Below are positions 40,132-49,070 of a stretch of DNA of 64,000 bases, piece by piece. How positions within the stretch are numbered: position 1 is the stretch's first letter; each line of letters starts with the position of its first letter. Both the position numbers and the translations under genes were made by a program. Origin of the DNA: Paenarthrobacter sp. PH39-S1 (GTDB lineage: Bacteria; Actinomycetota; Actinomycetes; Actinomycetales; Micrococcaceae); contig NZ_JASISR010000008.1 in the NCBI RefSeq assembly GCF_030063245.1, positions 62,001-126,000 of the forward strand. The letters run 5' to 3'. The notes beneath the pieces were generated by a model. It was not told the DNA's origin, made no database searches, and saw only the letters and a program-made list of their open reading frames with translations.

Positions 40132-41786
40132 CACCGGCTGACTCTGTCCCCGGACCTCAAATATAGGGGGGTGAGTGGTTCCGGCATAGGAGAGCTGGAG
40201 CGGTCTTTGCGGAGGCGTTTGACGGCCAGTTCGGCACTGATCAGGCACATCGGCAACCCGATGCCGGGGATGGTTGAGCTTCCCGCGTAGATCAGCCCCG
40301 TCACTTTTCGGCTCGCGTTCCCGGAACGGAGGAACGCGCTTTGTTTGAGCACATGTGCCGGTCCGAGGGCTCCCCCATGCCAGGCATTGAGGTCCATGGC
40401 GAAGTCACCCGGTGAAATTGTCCGTCGTGTTCGGACCCGGTCGGCCAGGTCGGGGATACCGGCCCAGGAGGAAATTTGCTCGATCACCGCATCCGCTATC
40501 CTCTCGATCCGATCGTCACCGGCTTTATCGACGCCGCCGCGGCCCAAGGAGGGGTCCGCCGGAATCGGCACCAGGACGAAGACGTTCTCACTGCCGTCCG
40601 GACTAAGAGAATCATCCGTTTGGCTCGGTTTGCAGATGTACAGCGACGCCGGCTCGGGGACGGAAGAGGGATCGCCGAAAATGCGGTCGAAATTCTCGGT
40701 CCAGTTTTCGGTGAACAATAAGGTGTGATGTTCCAGTTGGGGCAGGCTTCCCTCGACGCCCAGGCAAAGCAGGATGGCGCCGGGCCCACAGATTCGCCGG
40801 CCCCAATACCGCTCCGGAAAGGTCTGCAAATGGTGCGGGAGCAGCGTAGTTTCCATGTGATGGAGATCGGCGGCGCCCACCACAACGTCCGCGGCCAGCT
40901 CGCGGTTGTTCCCGTCGGCGTCAGTGAAGCGGACCCCGGTCACGCGTGGACGACTCCGATTGCGACCGCTGGGTGCGGTGATGATTTCAGTGACGGGACT
41001 GTTGGTGAGAAGGTTCGCCCCCTCTGCGTGGGCAAGACCTGCGATGGAACGAATCACCGTATCGAAGCCGCCCATGGGGTAAAGAACGCCGTCGGAGAGG
41101 TCCAAATGGCTCATCAGGTGGAACATGCTGGGCGCGGTGAAAGGTGACGCACCCAAGAACACGGCCGGATATCCCAGAATCTGGCGTAATTGCGGATTTC
41201 GAACGTACCTCCCCGCAAAGCTATCCAGAGGCTGCAGCAACAGACGGGCCAGTTTGGGCAGACGCTGCAGGACCTCCGGTCGCAGGAACGATCGAAAGGA
41301 CTGGAACGAGGTGTAGAGAAAATGACGAATCGCCATCGTGTAGGTCTCTTCGGCAGAGGTGAGGTATTTGTCCAGCATTTTGCCCGCACCTGGCTCCATG
41401 CTTTCAAATAGTTCGACGACGTTGGTCCTGCCCGCCGGCAGGTCCACCGGTGTTTTTTCGGCTTCAAAAATAACGCGGTAGGCGGGGTCCAGCCGCACTA
41501 AATTCAATTGCTCCGCCGCAGAGGTGCCGAGGAGTCGGTAGAAGTGGTCGAATACCTCCGGCATCAGGTACCAGGAAGGCCCGGTGTCGAAGGTGAAGCC
41601 TTGCGATTTCCACTGGCCTGCCCGGCCGCCGAGGGTGTCCTGCTTTTCCAGCAAAGTGACGGTGTATCCACTCCTGGCCAGCAGTGCGGCGGCAGCGAGG
41701 CCGCCGATGCCACCGCCGATTACCACGGCGTGCGCTGCCGTGTGCTCCGTTGGGGGAGAGCCTGCGAAGTCATTGGGCTCAGACAT
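40131..41786 (-). CDS. crtI: Phytoene desaturase
   Basis: An FAD-dependent desaturase of 551 residues that converts phytoene to lycopene in four steps. The dinucleotide-binding region AVVIGGGIGGLAAAALLARS is at about 19-38, followed by GGRAGQWKSQGFTFDTGPSW; the C-terminal signature GLIYAGSSTIPGIGLPMCL is intact. The start at 41786 (MSEPNDF) overlaps the crtB end by 8 nt. The frame is open further upstream, but that is crtB sequence. Confidence 0.95.
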   Translation of the reverse strand: MSEPNDFAGSPPTEHTAAHAVVIGGGIGGLAAAALLARSGYTVTLLEKQDTLGGRAGQWKSQGFTFDTGPSWYLMPEVFDHFYRLLGTSAAEQLNLVRLDPAYRVIFEAEKTPVDLPAGRTNVVELFESMEPGAGKMLDKYLTSAEETYTMAIRHFLYTSFQSFRSFLRPEVLQRLPKLARLLLQPLDSFAGRYVRNPQLRQILGYPAVFLGASPFTAPSMFHLMSHLDLSDGVLYPMGGFDTVIRSIAGLAHAEGANLLTNSPVTEIITAPSGRNRSRPRVTGVRFTDADGNNRELAADVVVGAADLHHMETTLLPHHLQTFPERYWGRRICGPGAILLCLGVEGSLPQLEHHTLLFTENWTENFDRIFGDPSSVPEPASLYICKPSQTDDSLSPDGSENVFVLVPIPADPSLGRGGVDKAGDDRIERIADAVIEQISSWAGIPDLADRVRTRRTISPGDFAMDLNAWHGGALGPAHVLKQSAFLRSGNASRKVTGLIYAGSSTIPGIGLPMCLISAELAVKRLRKDRSSSPMPEPLTPLYLRSGDRVSR

Positions 41787-42672
41787 CAGCCGGCGTTTCT
41801 GCTCGTGAAAATGACACGAGTGTGAGGGCAGCGGCAACGACAAGCCGTAATTTGACGCGGTTTGGTACTCGGATTCGACGTTGGAGCAAGTCGTTGGCCG
41901 GCGTACGGCGGGTCCGTCGGGACAATTCGGAGAACAACGCATGGGCAAGGGCCACGGCCCGTCTGCTGCCTGGCGGCAGAGCGCTGATTGCTGCTTTGCT
42001 GATCAATAGATCCCTATCAATGTCATCCAGCAGGCCGTCTTTTTGAGCATCGGTCAGCCGGTCAGGCACAAGATCCGGAAAGTAGCTTCGCCCCAGGACC
42101 ATGAAATCCATTGAAAGATCACGCAGGAAGTTGATCTTTTGGAATGCCGCCCCCAAGTGGCGGGCCCCGTCCTTTAGCGCCTCGTAGGTGCCAGTGGCAT
42201 CGCACTGACCAATGAGGAACGCTCGCAAACACATCAGTCCGATCACTTCGGCTGATCCATAAATATATTGTTCGAAGCTCTCACGCGTAAACGCTGCTGG
42301 TTGTAGGTCCGATCGCATGGATGAGAAGAATGGACGCGTCAACTCTTGTCCAAAGCCGGCGGCTCTGGCCGTCCGTGCAAAGGCATGCACGATCAGGTTG
42401 GTGCTGTAACCACATTTGATGGCGCGTTCCACTTCCGCCTCAAGGTCATCGAGCTGGCGGCCGATAGCGCTGACTTCAATTTTGGCTGCAGCCGCACCGT
42501 CTACCATTTCGTCCGCTATCCGCACCAGGGCATAAACATTCGCCACATGCGGACGAATCTCGACGGCGAGCAGCCGAACAGCCAGCGAGAAGGACGTAGA
42601 GTACTGCCGGATGACGACGGCGGCGCTCTGCGCCGCGACTCGGTCATAAAGGTCCGCTGTCGTATTTTTCAT
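41779..42672 (-). CDS. crtB: Phytoene synthase
   Basis: A 297-residue squalene/phytoene synthase that joins two GGPP. Both Asp-rich motifs are visible: DEMVD (IADEMVDGAA) and NFLRDLSMD. The N-terminal YSTSFSLAVRLL region is also typical. It is 6 nt after crtE and overlaps crtI. The second motif reads KINFLRDLSMD, so the usual leading Gln/Asn residues differ slightly. Confidence 0.94.
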   Translation of the reverse strand: MKNTTADLYDRVAAQSAAVVIRQYSTSFSLAVRLLAVEIRPHVANVYALVRIADEMVDGAAAAKIEVSAIGRQLDDLEAEVERAIKCGYSTNLIVHAFARTARAAGFGQELTRPFFSSMRSDLQPAAFTRESFEQYIYGSAEVIGLMCLRAFLIGQCDATGTYEALKDGARHLGAAFQKINFLRDLSMDFMVLGRSYFPDLVPDRLTDAQKDGLLDDIDRDLLISKAAISALPPGSRRAVALAHALFSELSRRTRRTPANDLLQRRIRVPNRVKLRLVVAAALTLVSFSRAETPADV

Positions 42673-42678
42673 TTCTGC

Positions 42679-43869
42679 TCACCTTGTTCTGGCAATAACG
42701 GCCGCTATCAAGTTTTCCAGTCGCTTCCTTAGGGCTTCCGGGATGTGGGCACTGGACAGGCCTTCCAGGCCTTGATCAGCGAAACTTCGGGCCAGCCGTT
42801 CCGCATTGCGGCGGGAGCCGGATGTGGTCAGCAGTTTACGCACCGCGTCCGCTTGCGTATGGGATAAATCAGGGTTCCCCAAATGTGCTGCAATCGCGGG
42901 CCATTCGGACTGGGTCGCGGCGTAGCCCATAAGGACCGTCCGCTTGCCTTCGCGCAGATCTCCCAAGGTGCTCTTGCCGGTACCAACCTCGTGGCCAAAA
43001 ACTCCGAGCAGGTCATCGACGATTTGGTAGGCGATGCCCATATCGCGACCAATTTTTCCTAGTTCTGCGATGGTTTGATCATTGGCGCCCGCGAGCACGG
43101 CGCCTGCTTTCAGCGGCGCTTCGAAGGAGTAGACAGCTGTCTTTAGCTGTTCCATCCCAATGATGTCCGAGGCCGAGATGTCAGCATCGGGAAAGGAATA
43201 CTCGATGTCCAGCAACTCCCCCGCGGCCGACGCCATGATCGCGTCGTCCAAGATTTCCAGCAGACGTGTTCTGACGGTTTCCCCGACCTCGCTGCGGTCA
43301 ATCAGGCGGTAGGCGTTAAAAAGAGCCAGGTCTCCTGCCACCACTGCGACGGACATGGCGCGATGTTTCGCTTCCCCAGCCGGCAGCCCAGCAGCCTTGG
43401 CTTGCTGGAGGTAACGGCCGGAAAGATTAGGCCGACCGCGGCGGACGAAATCCCGGTCCACAACGTCGTCGTGAATGATGAAGGCCGTGTGCAATAGCTC
43501 AAAGGCTGTTCCTATTTGAGCCGCGTTAAGCATTTGGGATCCGTCCAAGCCCTTATACGCCGTCCACACCATCAGGGGCCGGAAGCGCTTGCCGCCCAAC
43601 GTTGTCTCTTCCAACGAATCCCACAACTTCGCAAAGCGGGGCGTCAGCTGCGCTGCCCGGGCTTTGGAGCCGGCAAAAAAGTCAGCCATAACCGTATCCA
43701 CGAGACCGAGATAGACCTCGGTGGAGCCGCCAGTCTTCGTTGCTGTCCCCGGCGCAGGGCCGTTGGGGACACTACGCCCATGACCGTCCAAGAAGGAAAG
43801 TGCGTTCTCCGGGTCGGGATCAGGGACCTGATTTCGGCTGTAGTCGAATTTTACCTCGGGGTGAAACAT
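42679..43869 (-). CDS. crtE: Geranylgeranyl diphosphate synthase
   Basis: A trans-isoprenyl diphosphate synthase, 396 residues, making GGPP for CrtB. GGKRFRP (92-98), the first Asp-rich motif DDVVD (134-138) with two-residue spacing and RRGRP after it, and the second motif AYQIVDDLLGVFG are present. The N-terminal 50 residues are a Pro/Gly-rich extension. The start at 43869 shares one base with the crtR stop (TGATG). In the absence of a dedicated transporter gene here, crtE is followed directly by crtB. Confidence 0.93.
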   Translation of the reverse strand: MFHPEVKFDYSRNQVPDPDPENALSFLDGHGRSVPNGPAPGTATKTGGSTEVYLGLVDTVMADFFAGSKARAAQLTPRFAKLWDSLEETTLGGKRFRPLMVWTAYKGLDGSQMLNAAQIGTAFELLHTAFIIHDDVVDRDFVRRGRPNLSGRYLQQAKAAGLPAGEAKHRAMSVAVVAGDLALFNAYRLIDRSEVGETVRTRLLEILDDAIMASAAGELLDIEYSFPDADISASDIIGMEQLKTAVYSFEAPLKAGAVLAGANDQTIAELGKIGRDMGIAYQIVDDLLGVFGHEVGTGKSTLGDLREGKRTVLMGYAATQSEWPAIAAHLGNPDLSHTQADAVRKLLTTSGSRRNAERLARSFADQGLEGLSSAHIPEALRKRLENLIAAVIARTR

Positions 43870-44369
43870 CAGTTCTCACCTTTTCCTTCAGTCGTGGCAG
43901 GGGCGACCTTGCGTTCGAGTACGAGGACAATCCTGGCCAGATAGTCGGTGATCGCCGCCTGCTGGTCACGGCTGTAGTCAGCCACAAGTGCGTCAATTTC
44001 ACTGATCATGGGCAGCAGGCTGCCCATGGCCCGCTGAGCGGATTGCGGACTGGGTACCACCAGAAGGCTGCGGCGGTCTGTGGGGTGCGGTTTGCGGTAC
44101 ACGTGTCCGACCTTGGCCAGTCGGTCTACCGCAACCGTCATAGCTGCTGTGCTGATCCCCAGCAATTGCGCCAAGGTACTGGGCGTCATTGGACCGCGCT
44201 GTATAAGGTGCTGCATCGCATCAAGATCCGTGGCGTTGACTTCAAGCTCTCTCCCGAGTTGCTTCTCCACTTCGTGGTTGAGGACCAATATCCGGCGCAT
44301 GAGCTGCGAAGCCTCATTCCGGGTTGTCCTCGCATCCAGCCGCGGCGCTTCCTCCTCCATGAGATTCAA
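43869..44369 (-). CDS. crtR: MarR family regulator of carotenoid genes (CrtR-like)
   Basis: A 166-residue winged-helix regulator. STLAQLLGISTAAMTVAVDRLAKVGHVYRKPHPTD includes the recognition helix and wing (written here in part). It is the first gene of the crt operon and faces the divergent tspO operon. In C. glutamicum CrtR is a MarR-type repressor of crt genes that responds to GGPP; the same logic is likely here. The start is TTG at 44369, with AGGTG upstream, or an ATG at 44360 that lacks a good site. Autoregulation is expected from the promoter position. Confidence 0.82.
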   Translation of the reverse strand: MNLMEEEAPRLDARTTRNEASQLMRRILVLNHEVEKQLGRELEVNATDLDAMQHLIQRGPMTPSTLAQLLGISTAAMTVAVDRLAKVGHVYRKPHPTDRRSLLVVPSPQSAQRAMGSLLPMISEIDALVADYSRDQQAAITDYLARIVLVLERKVAPATTEGKGEN

Positions 44370-44443
44370 GATACACCTAAATCTATATACCTTGATAACT
44401 AAAATACTTAGTAATAAAGTTGTTAGGTGAAAGGAGGATGACC
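44370..44443. promoter_or_regulatory. Divergent promoter/operator region between crtR and the tspO operon
   Basis: An AT-rich 74-bp gap in a GC-rich chromosome. CACCTAA (44374-44380) and TTAGGTG (44423-44429) form a 7-bp inverted pair 42 bp apart; between them ACTAAAATACTTAGT (44398-44412) is an imperfect palindrome. TATAGA on the minus strand (44387-44382) and TTGATA (44392-44397) with AT-rich sequence after it on the plus strand are candidate promoter elements. AAAGGAGG (44430-44437) serves tspO. Confidence 0.55.
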
Positions 44444-45328
44444 ATGCATCCGAACCGGCGATCGTCAGGGAACGAGTTGCTCGCCCTCTCCAGCAAGAAA
44501 GATGAAGTCCGTCGACTGGTGGTTCTGCTCAGTGCCATTGCGGCGGTGATGGGTTCCTTCATCGGCTCTGGTGCCGCGGGCGGTACTCCGATTGCGCAAG
44601 CGGCAGGCGGTGCGCTGGGACCCAACGCGACGCTGATGGCCCCTGCCGTACCGGCTTTCGGTGTCTGGAGTGTGATTTATCTTGGGTCGTGTGCCTATGC
44701 CGTGTGGCAAATCCTGCCGGGCCGCGCCTTAAGCACACGCCAACGGCGACTGGGGTATCCAGTAGCGGCCTCGCTGCTGCTCAACGCCGGTTGGATTTTC
44801 GCCATCCAGGCAGGAAACCTCGCGTTGAGTGTGGCAGTCATCGCGCTTCTCGTTGCCGTACTGAGCTGGATCTTCACACTCTGTGTGCGGATGCGTCCTC
44901 AGTCCCTGGTTGAAGCCGCGATCTGCGACGGCACGTTGGGACTATATCTTGGCTGGATTTGCGTTGCCGCTGCTGCCAACGTCAGTGCCCTGCTGGTCAC
45001 CGTCGGCTTCTCCGGGTGGGGAATTCAGCCAGCCGTGTGGGCTTGGTTCGTCCTGGCTGTGGCCGGGCTGATCGGAGTCGGCCTCGCAGTTTACGGTCAG
45101 GGCAGGCTGGCACCGGCGGCAACCCTGATTTGGGGTCTGGGGTGGGTGGCCGTGTCGCGGCTGTCGGGCGACCTTCCCTCAGTACCGGCGGCGTTAGCTG
45201 CGATGATCGCGGCCGTAGGCGTCGCCGTCGTAACCCTTGCGGTTAGGTTTGCAAGGGGCCGGCGCGTGAACTTGAAAAGCAGCCGGCTCCCTTCCGCCTC
45301 CGCGAGCGTCAGAGGATGTGCGTTATGA
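44444..45328 (+). CDS. TspO/MBR-like membrane protein
   Basis: A 294-residue protein with about eight hydrophobic segments. PAFGVWSVIYLGSCAYAVWQ and LYLGWICVAAAANVSALLV resemble the tryptophan-rich sensory/TspO family, but the protein is much longer than the usual 160 residues, with three extra C-terminal segments. TspO proteins bind porphyrins and in Rhodobacter regulate photopigment genes. The start is the second of two ATG codons (44444), 6 nt after AGGAGG. It overlaps the transporter by ATGA and heads the divergent half of the carotenoid island. Confidence 0.75.
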   Translation: MHPNRRSSGNELLALSSKKDEVRRLVVLLSAIAAVMGSFIGSGAAGGTPIAQAAGGALGPNATLMAPAVPAFGVWSVIYLGSCAYAVWQILPGRALSTRQRRLGYPVAASLLLNAGWIFAIQAGNLALSVAVIALLVAVLSWIFTLCVRMRPQSLVEAAICDGTLGLYLGWICVAAAANVSALLVTVGFSGWGIQPAVWAWFVLAVAGLIGVGLAVYGQGRLAPAATLIWGLGWVAVSRLSGDLPSVPAALAAMIAAVGVAVVTLAVRFARGRRVNLKSSRLPSASASVRGCAL

Positions 45329-46998
45329 ACGCCCCTAATCATGCACGTTGGTTCGGTTTGGTATTCATTAGCCTGGCGGTCGCCCTCATCATCGTCGACT
45401 CGACGATAGTCAACGTCGCAATTCCCTCGATTGTCAAAGATCTTTCCGTCACCTCTACCCAAGTTCAATGGGTGCAGGAATCTTACACTTTGGTCTTCGC
45501 AGCGCTATTGCTCGTTTTCGGTAACCTGGCGGACCGATTCGGACGGCGTCGACTGCTGGTGCTGGGGGTTGCCGTCTTTGCTCTGTCCTCGGTCCTTGCC
45601 GCGCTAAGCCAATCAGGTGATTTCCTGATCGGTGCCCGAGTACTCCAAGGGATCGGCGGAGCGATGGTGCTTCCCACCACCCTTTCCATCATCAACGCCA
45701 CGTTCCAGGGCAAAGAACGCGCCCTGGCGTTCGCAGTGTGGGGGTCCACCATTGGCGGCATGACCGCCGTCGGCCCGTTGCTAGGCGGCTGGCTAACCAC
45801 CGATTTTTCATGGCGGTGGGCCTTCGCCATCAATATTCCTCTCGGCGTCATCATTATCGTCGGAGCACTGCTCACCGTCGCCGAAACGAGCGATCCGGGG
45901 GCCGGCCGGAGCGTGGATTGGGGAGGTGCCGCCTTATCCGTGCTTGCAAGCGCCAGCTTGGTGTTTGGGCTCATCGAAGGACGCAACTACGGATGGTGGC
46001 TGACGAATAAACCGTTCCAGATCGGCGATTTGTCCTGGCCATACCAGCTTTCCCCCGTGCCGGTAGCGTTCGCCCTCATGGCAGCTTCCGGTGTCGTGTT
46101 CGTCGTTCGGGGCCGCGCCCGCGACCGTCGCGGCGCCAGCTCCATGCTTGACTTCAGCCTGTTCGCCATCCCATCCTTCCGCAATGGGAACATTGCCGCC
46201 ATGATTGTCAGTTTGGGAGAATTTGGCATCATACTTTCGTTGCCCATTTGGCTTCAGAATGTCCTTGGCTACACCGCCCTACAAACAGGTCTAATCCTGA
46301 TAGCCCTGGCCGTCGGATCTTTTCTGGCCAGCGGATTCGTTGGAGCTCTCGGAAACAAGATCCCCGCGGTGGCCGTCGTCAGGATCGGCATTGCCGCCGA
46401 AATTGTGGGGATCACAGGCCTCGGTGCGGTGATAGGACCTTCTACCGGCTGGGGAATTCTCATTCCTTTCCTCTTTGTCTACGGATTCGGCGTTGGACTC
46501 GCCACCGCCCAACTCACCGGTGTTGTCCTCAAAGACGTGCCACCTGCCAAAAGCGGGCAGGCATCCGGCACTGCGAGTACGGCTCGGCAGATCGGCTCCG
46601 CCTTAGGCATTGCAGTGCTCGGCACCATTTTGTTTACGACGGCCACCGTACAGCTGGACAACTCTCTTAAAGACCGGCTGGTACCCGAGCCGAGCCGTAG
46701 CGAGGTGGTATCCGCCGTCGTGGAAAGTTCCGGTGCCGCGATCGCAGGCTTGGAGAACAACACACAGACGCTTGCGGTAGCCGACGCTGGCAGGAAGGCA
46801 TTTTCCAATGGCACTAAATACTCCGCCTATGCCGCAGCGGGTTTTCTGGCCATTGGGCTCCTGGCCACGTTGTCCTTGGGCCGCGGCACGGCGGCGGAAA
46901 AGATCCGAACCCCGGTTGCAATAACCGCCACCGTGCATCAGGCCCATAATGGACTACCGGACCACGACGACAAGAGAAACCGGAGATCTCGACCATGA
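45325..46998 (+). CDS. DHA2-type MFS transporter
   Basis: A 557-residue transporter of the EmrB/QacA (14-segment) class. The DHA2 signature LIIVDSTIVNVAIPSI is in segment 1, and GNLADRFGRRRLLVLG is motif A. The carotenoid context suggests export of a pigment or lipid, but neighbouring drug exporters have the same fold. The ATG at 45325 overlaps the tspO stop as ATGA, preceded by AGAGGA. The C-terminus is hydrophilic (about 40 residues). Confidence 0.88.
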   Translation: MNAPNHARWFGLVFISLAVALIIVDSTIVNVAIPSIVKDLSVTSTQVQWVQESYTLVFAALLLVFGNLADRFGRRRLLVLGVAVFALSSVLAALSQSGDFLIGARVLQGIGGAMVLPTTLSIINATFQGKERALAFAVWGSTIGGMTAVGPLLGGWLTTDFSWRWAFAINIPLGVIIIVGALLTVAETSDPGAGRSVDWGGAALSVLASASLVFGLIEGRNYGWWLTNKPFQIGDLSWPYQLSPVPVAFALMAASGVVFVVRGRARDRRGASSMLDFSLFAIPSFRNGNIAAMIVSLGEFGIILSLPIWLQNVLGYTALQTGLILIALAVGSFLASGFVGALGNKIPAVAVVRIGIAAEIVGITGLGAVIGPSTGWGILIPFLFVYGFGVGLATAQLTGVVLKDVPPAKSGQASGTASTARQIGSALGIAVLGTILFTTATVQLDNSLKDRLVPEPSRSEVVSAVVESSGAAIAGLENNTQTLAVADAGRKAFSNGTKYSAYAAAGFLAIGLLATLSLGRGTAAEKIRTPVAITATVHQAHNGLPDHDDKRNRRSRP

Positions 46999-48491
46999 CT
47001 GCAACCGCCTTGGTGCTCGGATCCACCGGATACATCGGTGGCCGTCTCGTGCCACGTCTGCTGGATGCCGGATACAACGTTCGGGTTCTGGTACGGTCAC
47101 CGAGCAAACTCACCGATGTTCCATGGGGGCCACGGGTGCATATTATCCAAGGGGATCTGGAGGATCCATCATCGCTGCGGACTGCGGCAGCCGGGGCTGA
47201 CATCTTGTACTACCTTGTCCACTCCATGGGAGCCTCCTCGAAGAGCCACCAACAGTTTGATGAGATTGAGCGCCGCTGTGCCGCGAATGTCGCCGTCGCT
47301 GCCAGCGACGGCGGAGTGCATCGAATTGTGTACCTAAGCGGTCTGCACCCCTCCGTCACAGGGCTAAGCCGCCACCTGCGCTCAAGGGTGGACGTAGGGG
47401 AGATCCTACTGGCTTCGAGCGTCCCAACGGCCGTCCTGCAGGCGGGTGTCGTCATTGGATCCGGGTCTGCCTCCTTCGAAATGATCCGGCAGCTGACCGA
47501 AGTACTGCCCGTGATGGTGGCACCGCGGTGGGTTCGCAACCGAGTACAGCCCATCGCAGTCCGAGACGTACTGCACTACCTCCTGGGTGCCGCAGGGCTG
47601 CCGGCCGGTCTCAACCGAACTTTTGATATAGGGGGCCCGGACGTTCTGCGCTACGACGAAGTAATGAATGGCTACGCCGCGGAAACAGGGCTGCCGCATC
47701 GACCCGTTCTTGCCTTACCGGTCCTCACGCCATGGCTTGCTTCGCAATGGGTCAATCTCGTCACCCCGATTCCGCGGTCTTTGGCCGTGCCGCTGATCGG
47801 TTCGCTACTCTACGATTGCATCGTCCAAGAACAGGATATTCACAGCTACGTGCCGCTGCCGGGGCCCGGTCCGACCGGTTACCGTCAGGCCGTCCGGCTC
47901 GCCTTGGCCAAACTAGCAGTCGGAGACGTGGAAACGAGTTGGCAGGATGCGTCCGTCCTTGGCGCGCCCAGTGATCCTATGCCCAGCGACCCGCAGTGGG
48001 CCGGACAACGCATCTATCACGACACGAGACAACAGCACACCCACGCCGATAGGGAGCAACTATGGCAGGTCATTGAAGGCATCGGCGGCGACAACGGCTG
48101 GTACTCCTTCCCGCTGGCCTGGGCCATTCGTGGCTGGATGGACAGACTCGTCGGCGGCGTTGGATTGCGCCGCGGGCGACGGCACCCCAAACAACTGAAT
48201 ACCGGCGACGCGCTGGATTTTTGGCGGGTTGAAAAGATCGATCGTGGACACTTGCTTCGACTCAGGGCAGAGATGAAAGTACCGGGTCTTGCATGGCTCG
48301 AAATGCAGGCCAAGGACGACGACGGCGGCTCCCTATACGTCCAGCGGGCCCTGTTCTTTCCCAGGGGATTAGGGGGAAGGCTCTACTGGCTGGCCGTTCT
48401 GCCGTTCCATGGCGTGATCTTCAAAGGCATGGCGCACCGGATTTCAGAAGCTGCGGCCAGCACGACCACGAACCGAAAGGACATAAAATGA
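46995..48491 (+). CDS. SDR-type NAD(P)-binding protein with C-terminal DUF2867 domain
   Basis: 498 residues. The N-terminal half has the Rossmann motif ALVLGSTGYIGGRLVPRLL and IVYLSGLHP; it resembles atypical SDR/NmrA-type nucleoside-diphosphate-sugar epimerases. The C-terminal 180 residues, with DALDFWRVEKIDRGHLLRLRAEMK and LEMQAKDDDGGS, match the DUF2867 type fused to such proteins. The function is unknown. It overlaps the transporter and idi by ATGA on both sides. Confidence 0.82.
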   Translation: MTATALVLGSTGYIGGRLVPRLLDAGYNVRVLVRSPSKLTDVPWGPRVHIIQGDLEDPSSLRTAAAGADILYYLVHSMGASSKSHQQFDEIERRCAANVAVAASDGGVHRIVYLSGLHPSVTGLSRHLRSRVDVGEILLASSVPTAVLQAGVVIGSGSASFEMIRQLTEVLPVMVAPRWVRNRVQPIAVRDVLHYLLGAAGLPAGLNRTFDIGGPDVLRYDEVMNGYAAETGLPHRPVLALPVLTPWLASQWVNLVTPIPRSLAVPLIGSLLYDCIVQEQDIHSYVPLPGPGPTGYRQAVRLALAKLAVGDVETSWQDASVLGAPSDPMPSDPQWAGQRIYHDTRQQHTHADREQLWQVIEGIGGDNGWYSFPLAWAIRGWMDRLVGGVGLRRGRRHPKQLNTGDALDFWRVEKIDRGHLLRLRAEMKVPGLAWLEMQAKDDDGGSLYVQRALFFPRGLGGRLYWLAVLPFHGVIFKGMAHRISEAAASTTTNRKDIK

Positions 48492-49030
48492 ACACTCCGG
48501 TGGAGCACGTCCGGCTGATGGACCACGAGGGCCGCGAAATTGGCACCGCAGACAAGCGGACAGTGCACAGTCGAAACACCCCTCTGCACCTGGCCTTTTC
48601 CTGCCATGTTTTCGACACCCACGGACGCACCCTAGTCACCCGGCGCGCCCTGTCAAAACTGACATGGCCGGGGGTGTGGACAAACGCCTTCTGCGGACAC
48701 CCGGCCCCCGGTGAATCGTTCGAGAATGCAATCGGCCGACGGGCAGCGGAAGAGCTCCGCATTGAACTAACCGCGCCCACCCTTGTATTGCCTGAATTCC
48801 GCTACCGCGCCGTTGACGCATCCGGCATCGTCGAAAACGAAATCTGCCCGGTGTTCAGCGCCATTTATTGGGATGGTCCGACCCTAGATCCGAACTCCCT
48901 CGAAGTGTGCGATTGGGCTTGGGTAAAGCTTCAAGACCTACGCCGGTCAGCGGCCGCGACTCCCTTTGCCTTCAGTCCCTGGCTGGTCCTTCAGCTGCAG
49001 GACGGCGTCGCACTCTCGTCAACGAACTGA
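48488..49030 (+). CDS. idi: Isopentenyl-diphosphate isomerase (type I)
   Basis: A 180-residue Nudix-fold isomerase that balances IPP and DMAPP. Cys69 in TNAFCGHPAPGES and the glutamate in ENEICPVF are the catalytic residues, and RRAAEELRIEL is the Nudix-like helix. The ATG at 48488 overlaps the upstream stop and has AAAGGA 7 nt before it. Extra DMAPP is needed for the two C5 additions of CrtEb, so its place in the island fits. Confidence 0.94.
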   Translation: MNTPVEHVRLMDHEGREIGTADKRTVHSRNTPLHLAFSCHVFDTHGRTLVTRRALSKLTWPGVWTNAFCGHPAPGESFENAIGRRAAEELRIELTAPTLVLPEFRYRAVDASGIVENEICPVFSAIYWDGPTLDPNSLEVCDWAWVKLQDLRRSAAATPFAFSPWLVLQLQDGVALSSTN

Positions 49031-49070
49031 GCCAGCCCAATGTGGAAGCTTCGATCCTGCATTTGCCGAT

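Noticed and set aside
44398-44412. Insertion-sequence scar as the cause of the AT-rich crtR-tspO gap
   Set aside because: There is no transposase, no terminal inverted repeat and no target duplication; promoter/operator content explains the composition.
45325-46998. Calling the island transporter a specific carotenoid exporter
   Set aside because: Its motifs are those of any DHA2 exporter; only position links it to the pigment genes, so the name is left general.
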